Below, piece by piece: positions 36,095-43,474 of a stretch of 54,908 nt of DNA. The notes below the pieces were generated by a model. That model was not told where the DNA came from, ran no database searches, and saw nothing but the letters and a program-made list of their open reading frames with translations. The DNA lies in IMG/VR virus record IMGVR_UViG_3300015245_000530, positions 1-54,908 of that record; one strand, 5' to 3'. The DNA comes from a virus. Within the stretch, counting starts at the first letter, position 1. The number at the start of each line of letters is the position of its first letter. Made by a program: the position numbers and the translations under genes.

Positions 36095-38230
36095 TCAGTA
36101 CGCCGGCCTTAAGGTGGGGTTTGCGCTCATCGCCTTCGCCACCGCCTTGGCGATGACCGCGCTGCCGCCCTTCTGCAGCCAGTTGTGCACGCTGGCTCCG
36201 TCCATCGCGCTCACGTTGATGGTCACGCTCGCCCCGCCGCCCTGGCCCTGCCCGCTGAACGGGCCGCTCGTCTGCGCCGGCGTGACGCTCTCGCCCCTGT
36301 GGATGAAGGCGAGGCCAGACTTGAGGACCATGTCGGTGCCGACGTCGAGCGCGGGCACGGCCCCGGCAGCGGCCGCGACCGTCGCCTCGCCAGCCAGCGC
36401 GGGTCCGGCGGCCGCGGGCCCCATCACGGGCGACAGGAAACCGAAGATGCCGGCGAACGTCTGCGCCGCGCTCGCCATGATCGATTTGACGATGTTTACG
36501 AAGTTGGCGGCCATGGACGACACCGCCCCGGCCTGCTCGGCACCCGCCCTCGCCGTCACCCCCGCGGTCGTGGCGGTGGTGCGCGCTAGCTCTCCGGCCG
36601 CCCACTCGAACACCCACTTCTCGACGAGCTCGATGAGCTTGATGATGAGGTCGCCGGCGATGTTCTTCATGGCCTGCGCCCAGGTCACGGTCCCCGACAG
36701 CAGCCCGCGGAGCTGCGCGTTGAACGCGCCCTGCACCGCCGAGAACACCTGGTTGTAGGTCTTCATCTCCTCCAGCGCGGCCTGGTCGACGATCTTCTGC
36801 TTGTCGAGCACGTACTTGCGCTCCATCGACAGCTTCTCGTCGAGGATCTTCTGGTACTGCGTCTTGCTGAGCCCGCCGATCGCGAGCTCGGCGTTGATGG
36901 CCGACGTCTCCGCCGCCTTGCGCTGCTCGAGCGCCGCGAGGAGCGCCGCGGTCTTCTGCCCCTCGGTGATGACGTGGAGCTTGTAGTCCGTGTCGACGCG
37001 CTCCTGCGCCAGCTTGAACGCGTCGTCGGCCGCCTTGATCTTGGCCTCCTCGGCGGCGATCGCGGCGGTGACGTTGTCCTTGTTGAGGATGCTGAGCTTG
37101 GCGTTCTTCGTCTGCTCGATGCCGACGTGGTGGTCCGCGCCCGACTGCCAGATGCCGGAGAGCCGCCCGGTCATCCCCTTCCAAACGCCCTCCATCTGCG
37201 CCGCGATCGTCTCGGTGCGGGCCGCGACCTGCGCCCCGAACTTCTGGAACTCGTCGGCCGCGGCCGCGAAGTTGAAGGTGAAGACGTTCTTTATGATCGT
37301 CCCGAGCGACATGAAGTCGTCGATCATTCCTTTGATCACCGTGCTGGACAGCTTCCAGAGCGCCTCCATCGCCGCCACCCCGACCACCAGCGCGGACGCG
37401 AAGGCCTTCGCGGCGCCGGCCAACAGCTCGAGGACGGGGTGGAGTTCGCCGCCCTTCTGGATCGACTTGTTCAGCCACTCCACGAAGTCGACGAGCGGCC
37501 CGCGCACGCCGGCGAATGACGACGCGAACGTGGTCGCGATCGTCTCCCCTAAATTGCCGAGGCTCTTGTTGAGCTCGATGCCCTGGAGGTGCAGCGAGTG
37601 CATCGCGGCGAGGAACTCTGGGGTAGACGCGCCGCCCGCGCGCGCGACCATCTCGTCGAACTCCTGGATGGCGTGCGAGCCCTGGTTGAAGACCGGGATC
37701 ATCTCGGCGCCGGCCCGTCCCAGCAGCGCCATCGCTATGGCGTCCTTGTCGATGCCGTCCTTGAGCACCGAGAACTTGTCGGCCAGGACCTGCATCTTCT
37801 GGTCGAGCGACATCGCCTGGAACGTGGACGCCTGGATACCGAGCACCGCGAGCCCGGCCTGCGCCTGGAGGCTGCCGGCGTCGGCCCGGGCCAGCTGGAG
37901 GCCGAGCCGCTCCATCGCGTGGGTGAGGCTGTCGAGCGTGCTGCCGGCGGCCTGGGCGGTGACGTCGAGCCGGGCGACGCCCTCGGCGGTCGTGCCGAGC
38001 AGGGTCATGGCGCGCTGCGTCTGGATGGCGCCCTGCTCCATCCTCTCGAAGAACTCGGAGACCTTCTCCACCGCGAAGGCGGCGGCGACGAGCTCGGCCA
38101 CCTCCTTGAGGTGCGACGCGACCTCCTCGACCGGCGAGACGAGTCCCTTGATGCCGTCGACCGCCCTGGTGAGGCCGGTCAGCAACCCGTCTATCCTGGC
38201 GCCTACTGAGACGTCGAGCTCGTCGGCCAT
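36095..38230 (-). CDS. Tape measure protein
   Basis: 711 residues, largest helical protein of the tail and fixed length ruler of the tube. N-terminal amphipathic helices (LLTGLTRAVDGIKGLVSPVE; KVSEFFERMEQGAIQTQRAM), a hydrophobic domain around residues 240-330 (LLAGAAKAFASALVVGVAAM), long coiled coil at 350-520 (KAADDAFKLAQERVDTDYKL; NQVFSAVQGAFNAQLRGLLS), and an Ala/Gly-rich C-terminal region with hydrophobic helices (LIIKLIELVEKWVFEWAAGE). The C-terminus ends in VIAKAVAKAMSANPTLRPAY, a common end of GTA-type tape measures (DUF like). The short tail length predicted is modest for a siphovirus. Confidence 0.85.
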   Translation of the reverse strand: MADELDVSVGARIDGLLTGLTRAVDGIKGLVSPVEEVASHLKEVAELVAAAFAVEKVSEFFERMEQGAIQTQRAMTLLGTTAEGVARLDVTAQAAGSTLDSLTHAMERLGLQLARADAGSLQAQAGLAVLGIQASTFQAMSLDQKMQVLADKFSVLKDGIDKDAIAMALLGRAGAEMIPVFNQGSHAIQEFDEMVARAGGASTPEFLAAMHSLHLQGIELNKSLGNLGETIATTFASSFAGVRGPLVDFVEWLNKSIQKGGELHPVLELLAGAAKAFASALVVGVAAMEALWKLSSTVIKGMIDDFMSLGTIIKNVFTFNFAAAADEFQKFGAQVAARTETIAAQMEGVWKGMTGRLSGIWQSGADHHVGIEQTKNAKLSILNKDNVTAAIAAEEAKIKAADDAFKLAQERVDTDYKLHVITEGQKTAALLAALEQRKAAETSAINAELAIGGLSKTQYQKILDEKLSMERKYVLDKQKIVDQAALEEMKTYNQVFSAVQGAFNAQLRGLLSGTVTWAQAMKNIAGDLIIKLIELVEKWVFEWAAGELARTTATTAGVTARAGAEQAGAVSSMAANFVNIVKSIMASAAQTFAGIFGFLSPVMGPAAAGPALAGEATVAAAAGAVPALDVGTDMVLKSGLAFIHRGESVTPAQTSGPFSGQGQGGGASVTINVSAMDGASVHNWLQKGGSAVIAKAVAKAMSANPTLRPAY

Positions 38231-38272
38231 GCGCCGTCCCCGCCGGAATATTTCCGGGAATAATCCGCCGCT

Positions 38273-38575
38273 TTATACAGAGTTGCCGTTGAGCGGGTCG
38301 CGCCACACGGCGCCGTCCCAGAAGATCGTCTTGCTGAGCGTCGTGTCGAAGTACCGCATGCTGGGCTGGAGCGGCTGCGGCGCGCTGTTGACCGTCGGCC
38401 TCGCGGCGGTGGTGCCGCTGAGCCCGACGAACACCCACCCGTTGGCGGTCAGCTCGTAGGCGTCGGCGTCGGCGGCCACGTCGAGGAACGAGCCGGCGGC
38501 CGCGGTGTAGGTGCGGCCGTTGATGGCGAGGGTCTGCCGCGCCACGTCGGGCGGGGGAAGCACGCGGATCGTCAT
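38273..38575 (-). CDS. Small tail-associated protein
   Basis: 100 residues, strand-rich: LAINGRTYTAAAGSFLDVAA, LTANGWVFVGLSGTTAARPT and RYFDTTLSKTIFWDGAVWRD. The last block resembles the GMRYFDTTLSKPIYWDG motif common in tail-fibre and structural accessory proteins. It lies between tail chaperone and tape measure genes. Probably a minor virion component; exact role unknown. Confidence 0.6.
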   Translation of the reverse strand: MTIRVLPPPDVARQTLAINGRTYTAAAGSFLDVAADADAYELTANGWVFVGLSGTTAARPTVNSAPQPLQPSMRYFDTTLSKTIFWDGAVWRDPLNGNSV

Positions 38576-38588
38576 GTGGCCGTTCTCC

Positions 38589-38884
38589 TCAGTTGATGGT
38601 CACGTTGCCGTTCGGGAACATTTGTACCAGCTGTTCGAGCGTGAGCGAATTGGATTCTTGCGGGCTGGCGGCCGCGGCGCCGCGGCCCCCCCTGTTCCCG
38701 GGCTTGAACCCGTTGGCGTAGGCCACGAAGGCGACCATCTCGTAGTCCGCCGGCACCACGTCTAGGCTGCGCTGGATCGCCTCCAGCATGTCCATTGTGA
38801 CGGCGCTCTCGACGTAGTGCCAGGTCCACCCGAAGACCCTGCAGAGCCTGACTATGATAAGGTCCCAGTCGGGACCGGCGCTTC
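38589..38884 (-). CDS. Tail assembly chaperone, frameshift extension (gpT-like)
   Basis: This frame is open across the end of the gpG-like gene, with no suitable ATG until 38795, and it continues the protein: AGPDWDLIIVRLCRVFGWTW then HYVESAVTMDMLEAIQRSLD and YANGFKPGNRGG. The DWDxIxxRLxxxxGWxxxxV pattern is typical of gpT-type extensions. It is shifted -1 relative to the upstream gene; a possible slippery site is the run GCGGGGGAA at 38882-38890, though it is not a textbook heptamer. I infer that a gpG-T fusion is made by programmed frameshifting to help wind the tape measure. Confidence 0.6.
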
Positions 38885-39319
38885 CCCCGCCGGCGCCGCC
38901 GGCTTGCCCTCCCCGGCCGGTTTCTTGGCGAAGGCGAAGCTCTGCGTGATGATGACGGGCAGCGCCATCAGCAGCTCGTCCACCCCGATCGGCAGGTCGT
39001 CGAACTGGGCCCGCGACATCTCGGGATGGGCGCGCGTCACGGCGGCGTAGGTGACCTCGGCCAGGATGTCCATGGTCTCCGCGTCGATCGGGAAGTTGAG
39101 GAACCAGGACTGGTCGATCTCCCCGCCGGCGGTGATCGCAACCTTGGCGGCCCCGGCCATACCCTGGACCGTGGCGATGAGCGGCATGATCTTCTTGAGG
39201 TTGCCGACGACCACGCGGTTCTGCTTGAACGCCAGGCGCGGAATGCGGAAGTCGGCGCCGCCGAGTTTGATGGCCGGCGAGTTGCTGATCTCGCCCTCGG
39301 TGAGGTACTGCGCCGTCAT
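38852..39319 (-). CDS. Tail assembly chaperone (gpG-like)
   Basis: 155 residues. N-terminus AQYLTEGEISNSPAIKLGGA, FRIPRLAFKQNRVVVGNLKK, then ILAEVTYAAVTRAHPEMSRA and QFDDLPIGVDELLMALPVII, followed by a Lys/Ala/Pro-rich tail ending at TAG. The layout fits the first tail chaperone placed between major tail and tape measure genes. The alternative frame continues beyond this stop (see the extension), so two products are likely. ATG overlaps the major tail stop. Confidence 0.75.
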   Translation of the reverse strand: MTAQYLTEGEISNSPAIKLGGADFRIPRLAFKQNRVVVGNLKKIMPLIATVQGMAGAAKVAITAGGEIDQSWFLNFPIDAETMDILAEVTYAAVTRAHPEMSRAQFDDLPIGVDELLMALPVIITQSFAFAKKPAGEGKPAAPAGEAPVPTGTLS

Positions 39320-40071
39320 GACTTCTCCGCGAAGGACCAGGTGGCGACGTTGCCGGCCGCGTCGGCGAAGACCGAGAAGTCGAGCTCCTCCATCACGAAG
39401 TCGTCGAGCTTGGTGGGGAACCCGAGCTTGGCCGCCGTGCAGTTCGGGATCTTCATCGTGAGCGGCAGGTTCTGGAAGGTGGTGAAGAGGTTCGCCTGGA
39501 AGGTCGGCGTGGCGCCCAGCAGTTGGTTGACCGCGACGATCTTCTGTCCCGTCGCCGAGACCGTGTACGTGTAGCTGATGAGCACCGAGATGCCGCTGGC
39601 GTTGTCGGCCGAGGCGAACGTGTATACGCCCACGGCGCTGACGCTGTACTGGCCGGCGGTAGGGCCCGAGGCGACCTTGGTGAACGGGAGCGCGGTCGCG
39701 GCGTTGATGACCCCTAGGTCGTCCACGAACTGCGCGCCGTTGACCACCGTGATCTGGAACGGCGTGGTGGGGATCGCGGTCGGCCCCTCGGCGAACGAGG
39801 TGGCGACCTGCCCCGCCACCGGGGTGATGCCGAAGAAGAGGTCGCCCATCACCAGGCCGGACACCCGCGCCAACTTCGCCTTGACCGCGAACTTTCCCTT
39901 GCCGCGCGCGATCGCGACGGGGAACTGGTACTGGCCGTAGAGCTCCTTGATGTCGAACGACATCTCCACGCCGACCTCCTGGACGAGCCCGAAGTTGACC
40001 GGTGTCTTGAGGACGCCCGGCAGCGTGTCGGTGCGGAATCCCTGCAGCACTCCTGAGCCGAACGAGAACAT
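39316..40071 (-). CDS. Major tail tube protein
   Basis: 251 residues. Starts MFSFGSGVLQGFRTDTLPG, then KTPVNFGLVQEVGVEMSFD and IKELYGQYQFPVAIARGKGK, conserved in alphaproteobacterial phage tube proteins, and ends LPLTMKIPNCTAAKLGFPTK, LDDFVMEELDFSVFADAAGN. Residues about 130-170 hold a beta module (ASGPTAGQYSVSAVGVYTF, ISVLISYTY) also found in the head-tail connector. Located between tail-terminator and chaperone genes, as expected. Forms the tube through which DNA passes. Confidence 0.85.
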   Translation of the reverse strand: MFSFGSGVLQGFRTDTLPGVLKTPVNFGLVQEVGVEMSFDIKELYGQYQFPVAIARGKGKFAVKAKLARVSGLVMGDLFFGITPVAGQVATSFAEGPTAIPTTPFQITVVNGAQFVDDLGVINAATALPFTKVASGPTAGQYSVSAVGVYTFASADNASGISVLISYTYTVSATGQKIVAVNQLLGATPTFQANLFTTFQNLPLTMKIPNCTAAKLGFPTKLDDFVMEELDFSVFADAAGNVATWSFAEKS

Positions 40072-40089
40072 GGTGGGAATCCCCTCTGT

Positions 40090-40545
40090 TTACGGGACGG
40101 TGATGAACACGGGGACTCGGGCCATGCCGTCGCCGTCCAGGTCGCCCGGGTCGCGGAACACTTTGCCCTCGATCCTGCAGTGTTGTACCAGCCCGCCGAG
40201 CGTCTGTCTTCCCACGCCGGCCAAGTCTTTTCCGGTCGGCAGTAGCGCCCGCTCGATGGCGGTGAGTATCTGGTTCATCTGCGTCGCCCCCTGGACCGTG
40301 GGGTCTTTGCAGTTCGTGTAGAAGAACAGGCGCGCCTCCAGGACGCGCTTGGGATTGACGTCGTTAGACCAGGTGTAGGTCTCCTCCGTGCCCTCGAACT
40401 GGAACAACGCTGGCCGCTGGTCGAGCGCAACGTCGCCCCACAGCTTGAGGCGGCGGCTCGGCGTCGACTTCCACGGGTAAACGGTCAGCGGCGACACGAG
40501 CGCGAACAGGGCGGCGAAGATGGTCTCTCGGTCGACGGCGGCCAT
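40090..40545 (-). CDS. Tail completion/terminator protein
   Basis: 151 residues from the ATG at 40545 overlapping the previous stop. Seen: DRETIFAALFALVSPLTVY, LFQFEGTEETYTWSNDVNPK, ARLFFYTNCKD and ILTAIERALLPTGKDLAGVG, then HCRIEGKVFRDPGDLDGDGM and ARVPVFITVP. The order matches gpU-like tail terminators of siphophages that cap the tail tube. Nineteen bases before the tube gene. Confidence 0.75.
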   Translation of the reverse strand: MAAVDRETIFAALFALVSPLTVYPWKSTPSRRLKLWGDVALDQRPALFQFEGTEETYTWSNDVNPKRVLEARLFFYTNCKDPTVQGATQMNQILTAIERALLPTGKDLAGVGRQTLGGLVQHCRIEGKVFRDPGDLDGDGMARVPVFITVP

Positions 40546-41030
40546 CAAGGCTTGATCCCGCGGTTGACGGCCGCCTCGACGTCGGCGAGCAGCACCGGCT
40601 GCATCTCGCGCAGGCTCGACCGCATGAACGACCTCTGGGGCATGACCGAGCCGGGGTGGTTCACCCGCTTGAAGAATACCTGGTTGCCCTTCCACATGAA
40701 GGCGAGCGCGTTGCCCTTGGCCTCGATCACGTGCGCCGAGGTCTTGCCGCCGTACTCGTGGATGCGCCCGTACTTCACGTCGCCGGACTGGCCGACCGTG
40801 CCGCGGACCAGGCCGCCGCCCTGCTCCACGGGCAGGACGGAGTGGATGCTTGCTCGCAGGTTGCCGCTCACGACGTTGAGGACGTCGCCCGACAGCTTCG
40901 CCTTGATCTTGGCCTCCAGCTTGAGGGTGTCGCCGGTGATCGCCTTCACCACCTCGCGCTTCACCTTCTCGCCGCGGGCGCCGAGGCTCGCGATCAGTTC
41001 CTTGTCGCCGACGAGCTCGACCGTGATCAT
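40545..41030 (-). CDS. HK97 gp10-like neck/tail completion protein
   Basis: 161 residues from the ATG at 41030. The N-terminal ITVELVGDKELIASLGARGE and later VSGNLRASIHSVLPVEQG, GRIHEYGGKTSAHVIEAKGN, and PQRSFMRSSLREM are conserved blocks of the HK97 gp10 family, which completes the head-tail joint. Length is normal. The stop overlaps the next ATG. Confidence 0.85.
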   Translation of the reverse strand: MITVELVGDKELIASLGARGEKVKREVVKAITGDTLKLEAKIKAKLSGDVLNVVSGNLRASIHSVLPVEQGGGLVRGTVGQSGDVKYGRIHEYGGKTSAHVIEAKGNALAFMWKGNQVFFKRVNHPGSVMPQRSFMRSSLREMQPVLLADVEAAVNRGIKP

Positions 41031-41359
41031 GTGCCGACCTTCTCCGTGGTGCCCACCCACACGAACTCGCCCAGCGCGCCGACGGGGAAATAGTCGCGGC
41101 AGGCGCAGCAGAACGTCCGGCCGTAGAACTCCGGCTTGGCCGCGTAGGTCTCCGCGATCGCGCGCGGCATCGAGGTGAGCCCGCCGCATTTCTGGTGCAT
41201 GTACGCGGTGCGGACCGGTCGGCAAAAGCCCTTCGCCCGGTCCTCCGCCGACATGACCCAGTGGTCCTTGTGCTGGCCGTCAGGGTGCCGCGACATGTCG
41301 GGCACGCTCGCCTCCTCGGGGAGGAACGCCGGCCGGCCGGTGGTCGTGTCCTTGCTCAA
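41027..41359 (-). CDS. Phage protein with paired cysteines (structural-operon zinc-like)
   Basis: 110 residues. Cysteines in KGFCRPVRTAYMHQKCGG and FCCACRDYFPVGALGEFVW suggest one metal site. Similar short proteins with a CRDYFPVGxxGEFxW end are found between connector and gp10-like genes of many phages; function unknown. Overlaps both neighbours by four bases. Confidence 0.65.
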   Translation of the reverse strand: MSKDTTTGRPAFLPEEASVPDMSRHPDGQHKDHWVMSAEDRAKGFCRPVRTAYMHQKCGGLTSMPRAIAETYAAKPEFYGRTFCCACRDYFPVGALGEFVWVGTTEKVGT

Positions 41360-42219
41360 TGCGTCACCACGCGGCGGTATTGCCCGAGCATGAGCTTCAC
41401 GCCGTCCTGCATGTCTTTGAGGCTGAACGATATGGTCTCCTGGCCGCCCAGCGACTTCGACGCCTGGCCGATGCGGCCGCGGTAGGTGTAGCGCTCCGCG
41501 ACGAACTCGATGACGGCCTGCGCGACGTCCGCCGGGATGTACCCATACGAGACCAGCACCGTCTTGCCGCTGTCCGCGGCGTTGAACGTGTAGGTGGGGG
41601 TGCCCGTCACCGGCTGGGCCGTGACCGCGTACTGGCCGGCGGCCGGCGCTCCGACCACCTTGACGAGGGCGACCCCGTTGCTGGCGAACGTCGCGCCGGC
41701 GTCAGCGCCCCAGGCCCCGTAGGGCTGCGCGAAGACCGGTTGGAACGGTCCGGCGCCCGCAGGCACGAGCACCGCCTCGCCCGTCACCTGGTAGCCGGCC
41801 GTGTAGGACACCTGGATGTTCTGCATGCCGCGCGGGACGCAGAAGCCGAACAGGTCTAGCCACTGGCTCTGCCCCGGCGGGCTGCCGTCGAAGGGGCTGA
41901 GCAGCCACCCCGAGGTCAACGCGGCGTTCGTCGGCGACGGCGGCACGCCGGCCGGCACGACCACCGTTCCCAGCATGAGCGACGAGACCGATATCACCGG
42001 GAAGTGCCTGAGCAGTATCCGGCGCTGGTTGGCGCCGTAGCCGTCCATGCGGTCGGAGAACGCTGCGGGCAGGAAGTTGTCGAGGTTGCAGTAGCCGACC
42101 ACGACCCTGCTCGCCATCGTGATCATGCGGCTGAGCAGCGCGTCGGCGTCGCTGGTGCCCGACGCGATGCCGAGCCACGACTTGACGTCGGCGAGGTACG
42201 TGAGGTCGTTCGCCGCCAT
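41356..42219 (-). CDS. Head-tail connector protein with inserted beta module
   Basis: 287 residues. The gp6-like connector parts are at both ends: TYLADVKSWLGIASGTSDAD, ALLSRMITMASRVVVGYCNL and, near the C-terminus, YIPADVAQAVIEFVAERYTY, RGRIGQASKSLGGQETISF. In a standard connector the SYTAGY strand would run directly into the PADxxQAxIE helix. Here about 80 residues interrupt it, including VVGAPAAGQYAVTAQ and TYTFNAADSGKTVLVSY, a beta module related to one in the major tail protein. Function: joins portal to neck. Ends overlapping the following gene. Confidence 0.8.
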   Translation of the reverse strand: MAANDLTYLADVKSWLGIASGTSDADALLSRMITMASRVVVGYCNLDNFLPAAFSDRMDGYGANQRRILLRHFPVISVSSLMLGTVVVPAGVPPSPTNAALTSGWLLSPFDGSPPGQSQWLDLFGFCVPRGMQNIQVSYTAGYQVTGEAVLVPAGAGPFQPVFAQPYGAWGADAGATFASNGVALVKVVGAPAAGQYAVTAQPVTGTPTYTFNAADSGKTVLVSYGYIPADVAQAVIEFVAERYTYRGRIGQASKSLGGQETISFSLKDMQDGVKLMLGQYRRVVTH

Positions 42220-42222
42220 CGG

Positions 42223-42696
42223 CTACGCGGCGGGGCCGCCCCCGGGAGGCTTGGTGGGTGAGGACTGCGCCGCCTTCTTGGCTGCCACCTCCGCATCGTT
42301 GGCGGCCGCGGTTTTGGCGGCCGCGGCGGCGGCCGCCGGGTCGGCCTTCTTTTTGAGCTCCGCCACCAGCATGTCGCGCACCACCTCGGTGGCGAGCGTC
42401 TGCATGACCACGACGCCCATGCCGCGCAGCTTCGCGAACAACTCGTTGCGGCCGAGGTCGGCCGGGTCGTCGCCGTCGCTGGGCGCCTCCGCCGCTAGTT
42501 GGCCGCCGCCGAGGAAGGCCTCTTTCGACGCCTGCGCCGCCTCGTCGCTCACCACCTGGAACGCCGGGTCGTGGCCCATCATGATGGCGGCCAAGTCGCC
42601 CACCAGGTTGCGGAGGAGGCCGTCTGGGTCGACCTTGAACTGCTGGCCGTTGACGACGACGCTGAGGTGTCCTGGAGGGGCGCGTAGGTTGGTCAT
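42223..42696 (-). CDS. Hypothetical virion-operon protein
   Basis: 157 residues from the ATG at 42696. N-terminal LSVVVNGQQFKVDPDGLLRN is strand-rich; the middle is helical (DEAAQASKEAFLGGGQLAAE; ELFAKLRGMGVVVMQTLATE; VVRDMLVAELKKK) and the end is Ala/Pro/Gly-rich and probably disordered. Located after the capsid region and before the connector, so a head-associated role is possible. No family recognised. Confidence 0.55.
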   Translation of the reverse strand: MTNLRAPPGHLSVVVNGQQFKVDPDGLLRNLVGDLAAIMMGHDPAFQVVSDEAAQASKEAFLGGGQLAAEAPSDGDDPADLGRNELFAKLRGMGVVVMQTLATEVVRDMLVAELKKKADPAAAAAAAKTAAANDAEVAAKKAAQSSPTKPPGGGPAA

Positions 42697-42896
42697 TGCA
42701 GCTTGCCTTTCGCTTCTAGCACCACCTGGTGGCAGGGGCCGCCGTGGTCGCAATACGCGCAGCGCGAGTTTGCGCCGGGCTCGAACGTCTCGCAGGGGCC
42801 GAGGTTCCCCGGATACGTGCCGCAGGAACACCGGCCGATCTCGAACCTCTCGGTCAAGGTCGTCTCGCACCGCCCCTGCTGGTCACCCAACATCAT
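42693..42896 (-). CDS. Small cysteine-rich protein
   Basis: 67 residues from the ATG at 42896. Eight cysteines lie in RCETTLTERFEIGRCSCGTY, GPCETFEP, SRCAYCDHGGPCH, enough for two zinc sites. Its ATG overlaps the TGA that ends the inserted GIY-YIG gene, and that TGA seems to be the original end of the capsid gene (see the endonuclease entry), so the ancestral coupling was capsid to this gene. Function unknown. Confidence 0.6.
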   Translation of the reverse strand: MMLGDQQGRCETTLTERFEIGRCSCGTYPGNLGPCETFEPGANSRCAYCDHGGPCHQVVLEAKGKLQ

Positions 42897-43441
42897 CAAC
42901 CGTTGCCGATGTTGGTGAAACGTTTAGCCACTTTCCCATATTCCGACGCTTGCTGCCGACGCACAGGATCGGCCATCTGAACGGTCGCCGCTCTCCGTAA
43001 CTTCTCGATGTGCACCGATGATTTTATTTGACCCTTGCGGCTCGCAGAAATGCGCGCTCGATGTTCGGCCGATTTCGGCCGGCCAGAATGCAAAGCTCGC
43101 ATTTTAGTGCTCACGGACATCGGTTGCGGAACGCCCCGCCGTGTTCCCGCGACTGGGCACACGTTGTAGCCAAAATCTGAATCGCTGGTCTGAAGCATAT
43201 TCATCCAGATTTGCTCGCGTCGCAAAAGCCTATCTTCATTGCATCTTTCGATGATGCGGAAAGAAAACGCCGCCTCTCCGAACTTATCGAAGGCTCGCTG
43301 CAGATGAGGCGAGTGATGTTCGCCACGCCTGAGCATCCGTCTGTGGATGTAGAGCCTCCTGACCGCGTCTCGCGAGGAACCGACATAGGCTTTCCCGTCG
43401 GAAACATTGAGAATCAGATAGATGCCGGGGCGGCAGGCCAT
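42896..43441 (-). CDS. GIY-YIG homing endonuclease with NUMOD3 repeats
   Basis: 181 residues. The GIY-YIG core is intact: PGIYLILNVSDGKAYVGSS (GIY...YVG), RRLYIHRRMLRRGEHHSPHL with the catalytic arginine region, FGEAAFSFRIIE, and LLRREQIWMNMLQTSDS with the catalytic glutamate. After it come NUMOD3-like DNA-binding repeats (GRPKSAEHRARISASRKGQI). It ends in KRFTNIGNG, the same residues that end the capsid protein upstream. The gene is AT-richer than its neighbours. It sits in the 3' end of the major capsid gene; the details suggest a mobile element that rebuilt the capsid terminus. It would cut empty alleles of the capsid gene. Confidence 0.9.
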   Translation of the reverse strand: MACRPGIYLILNVSDGKAYVGSSRDAVRRLYIHRRMLRRGEHHSPHLQRAFDKFGEAAFSFRIIERCNEDRLLRREQIWMNMLQTSDSDFGYNVCPVAGTRRGVPQPMSVSTKMRALHSGRPKSAEHRARISASRKGQIKSSVHIEKLRRAATVQMADPVRRQQASEYGKVAKRFTNIGNG

Positions 43442-43474
43442 TATTTGAACTTAGCATGCCGTTCCCGAAATCGC

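Noticed and set aside
36090-38438. 782-residue alternative frame over the tape measure gene
   Set aside because: Arg-rich shadow; the accepted frame has coiled coil and hydrophobic domains typical of tape measures.
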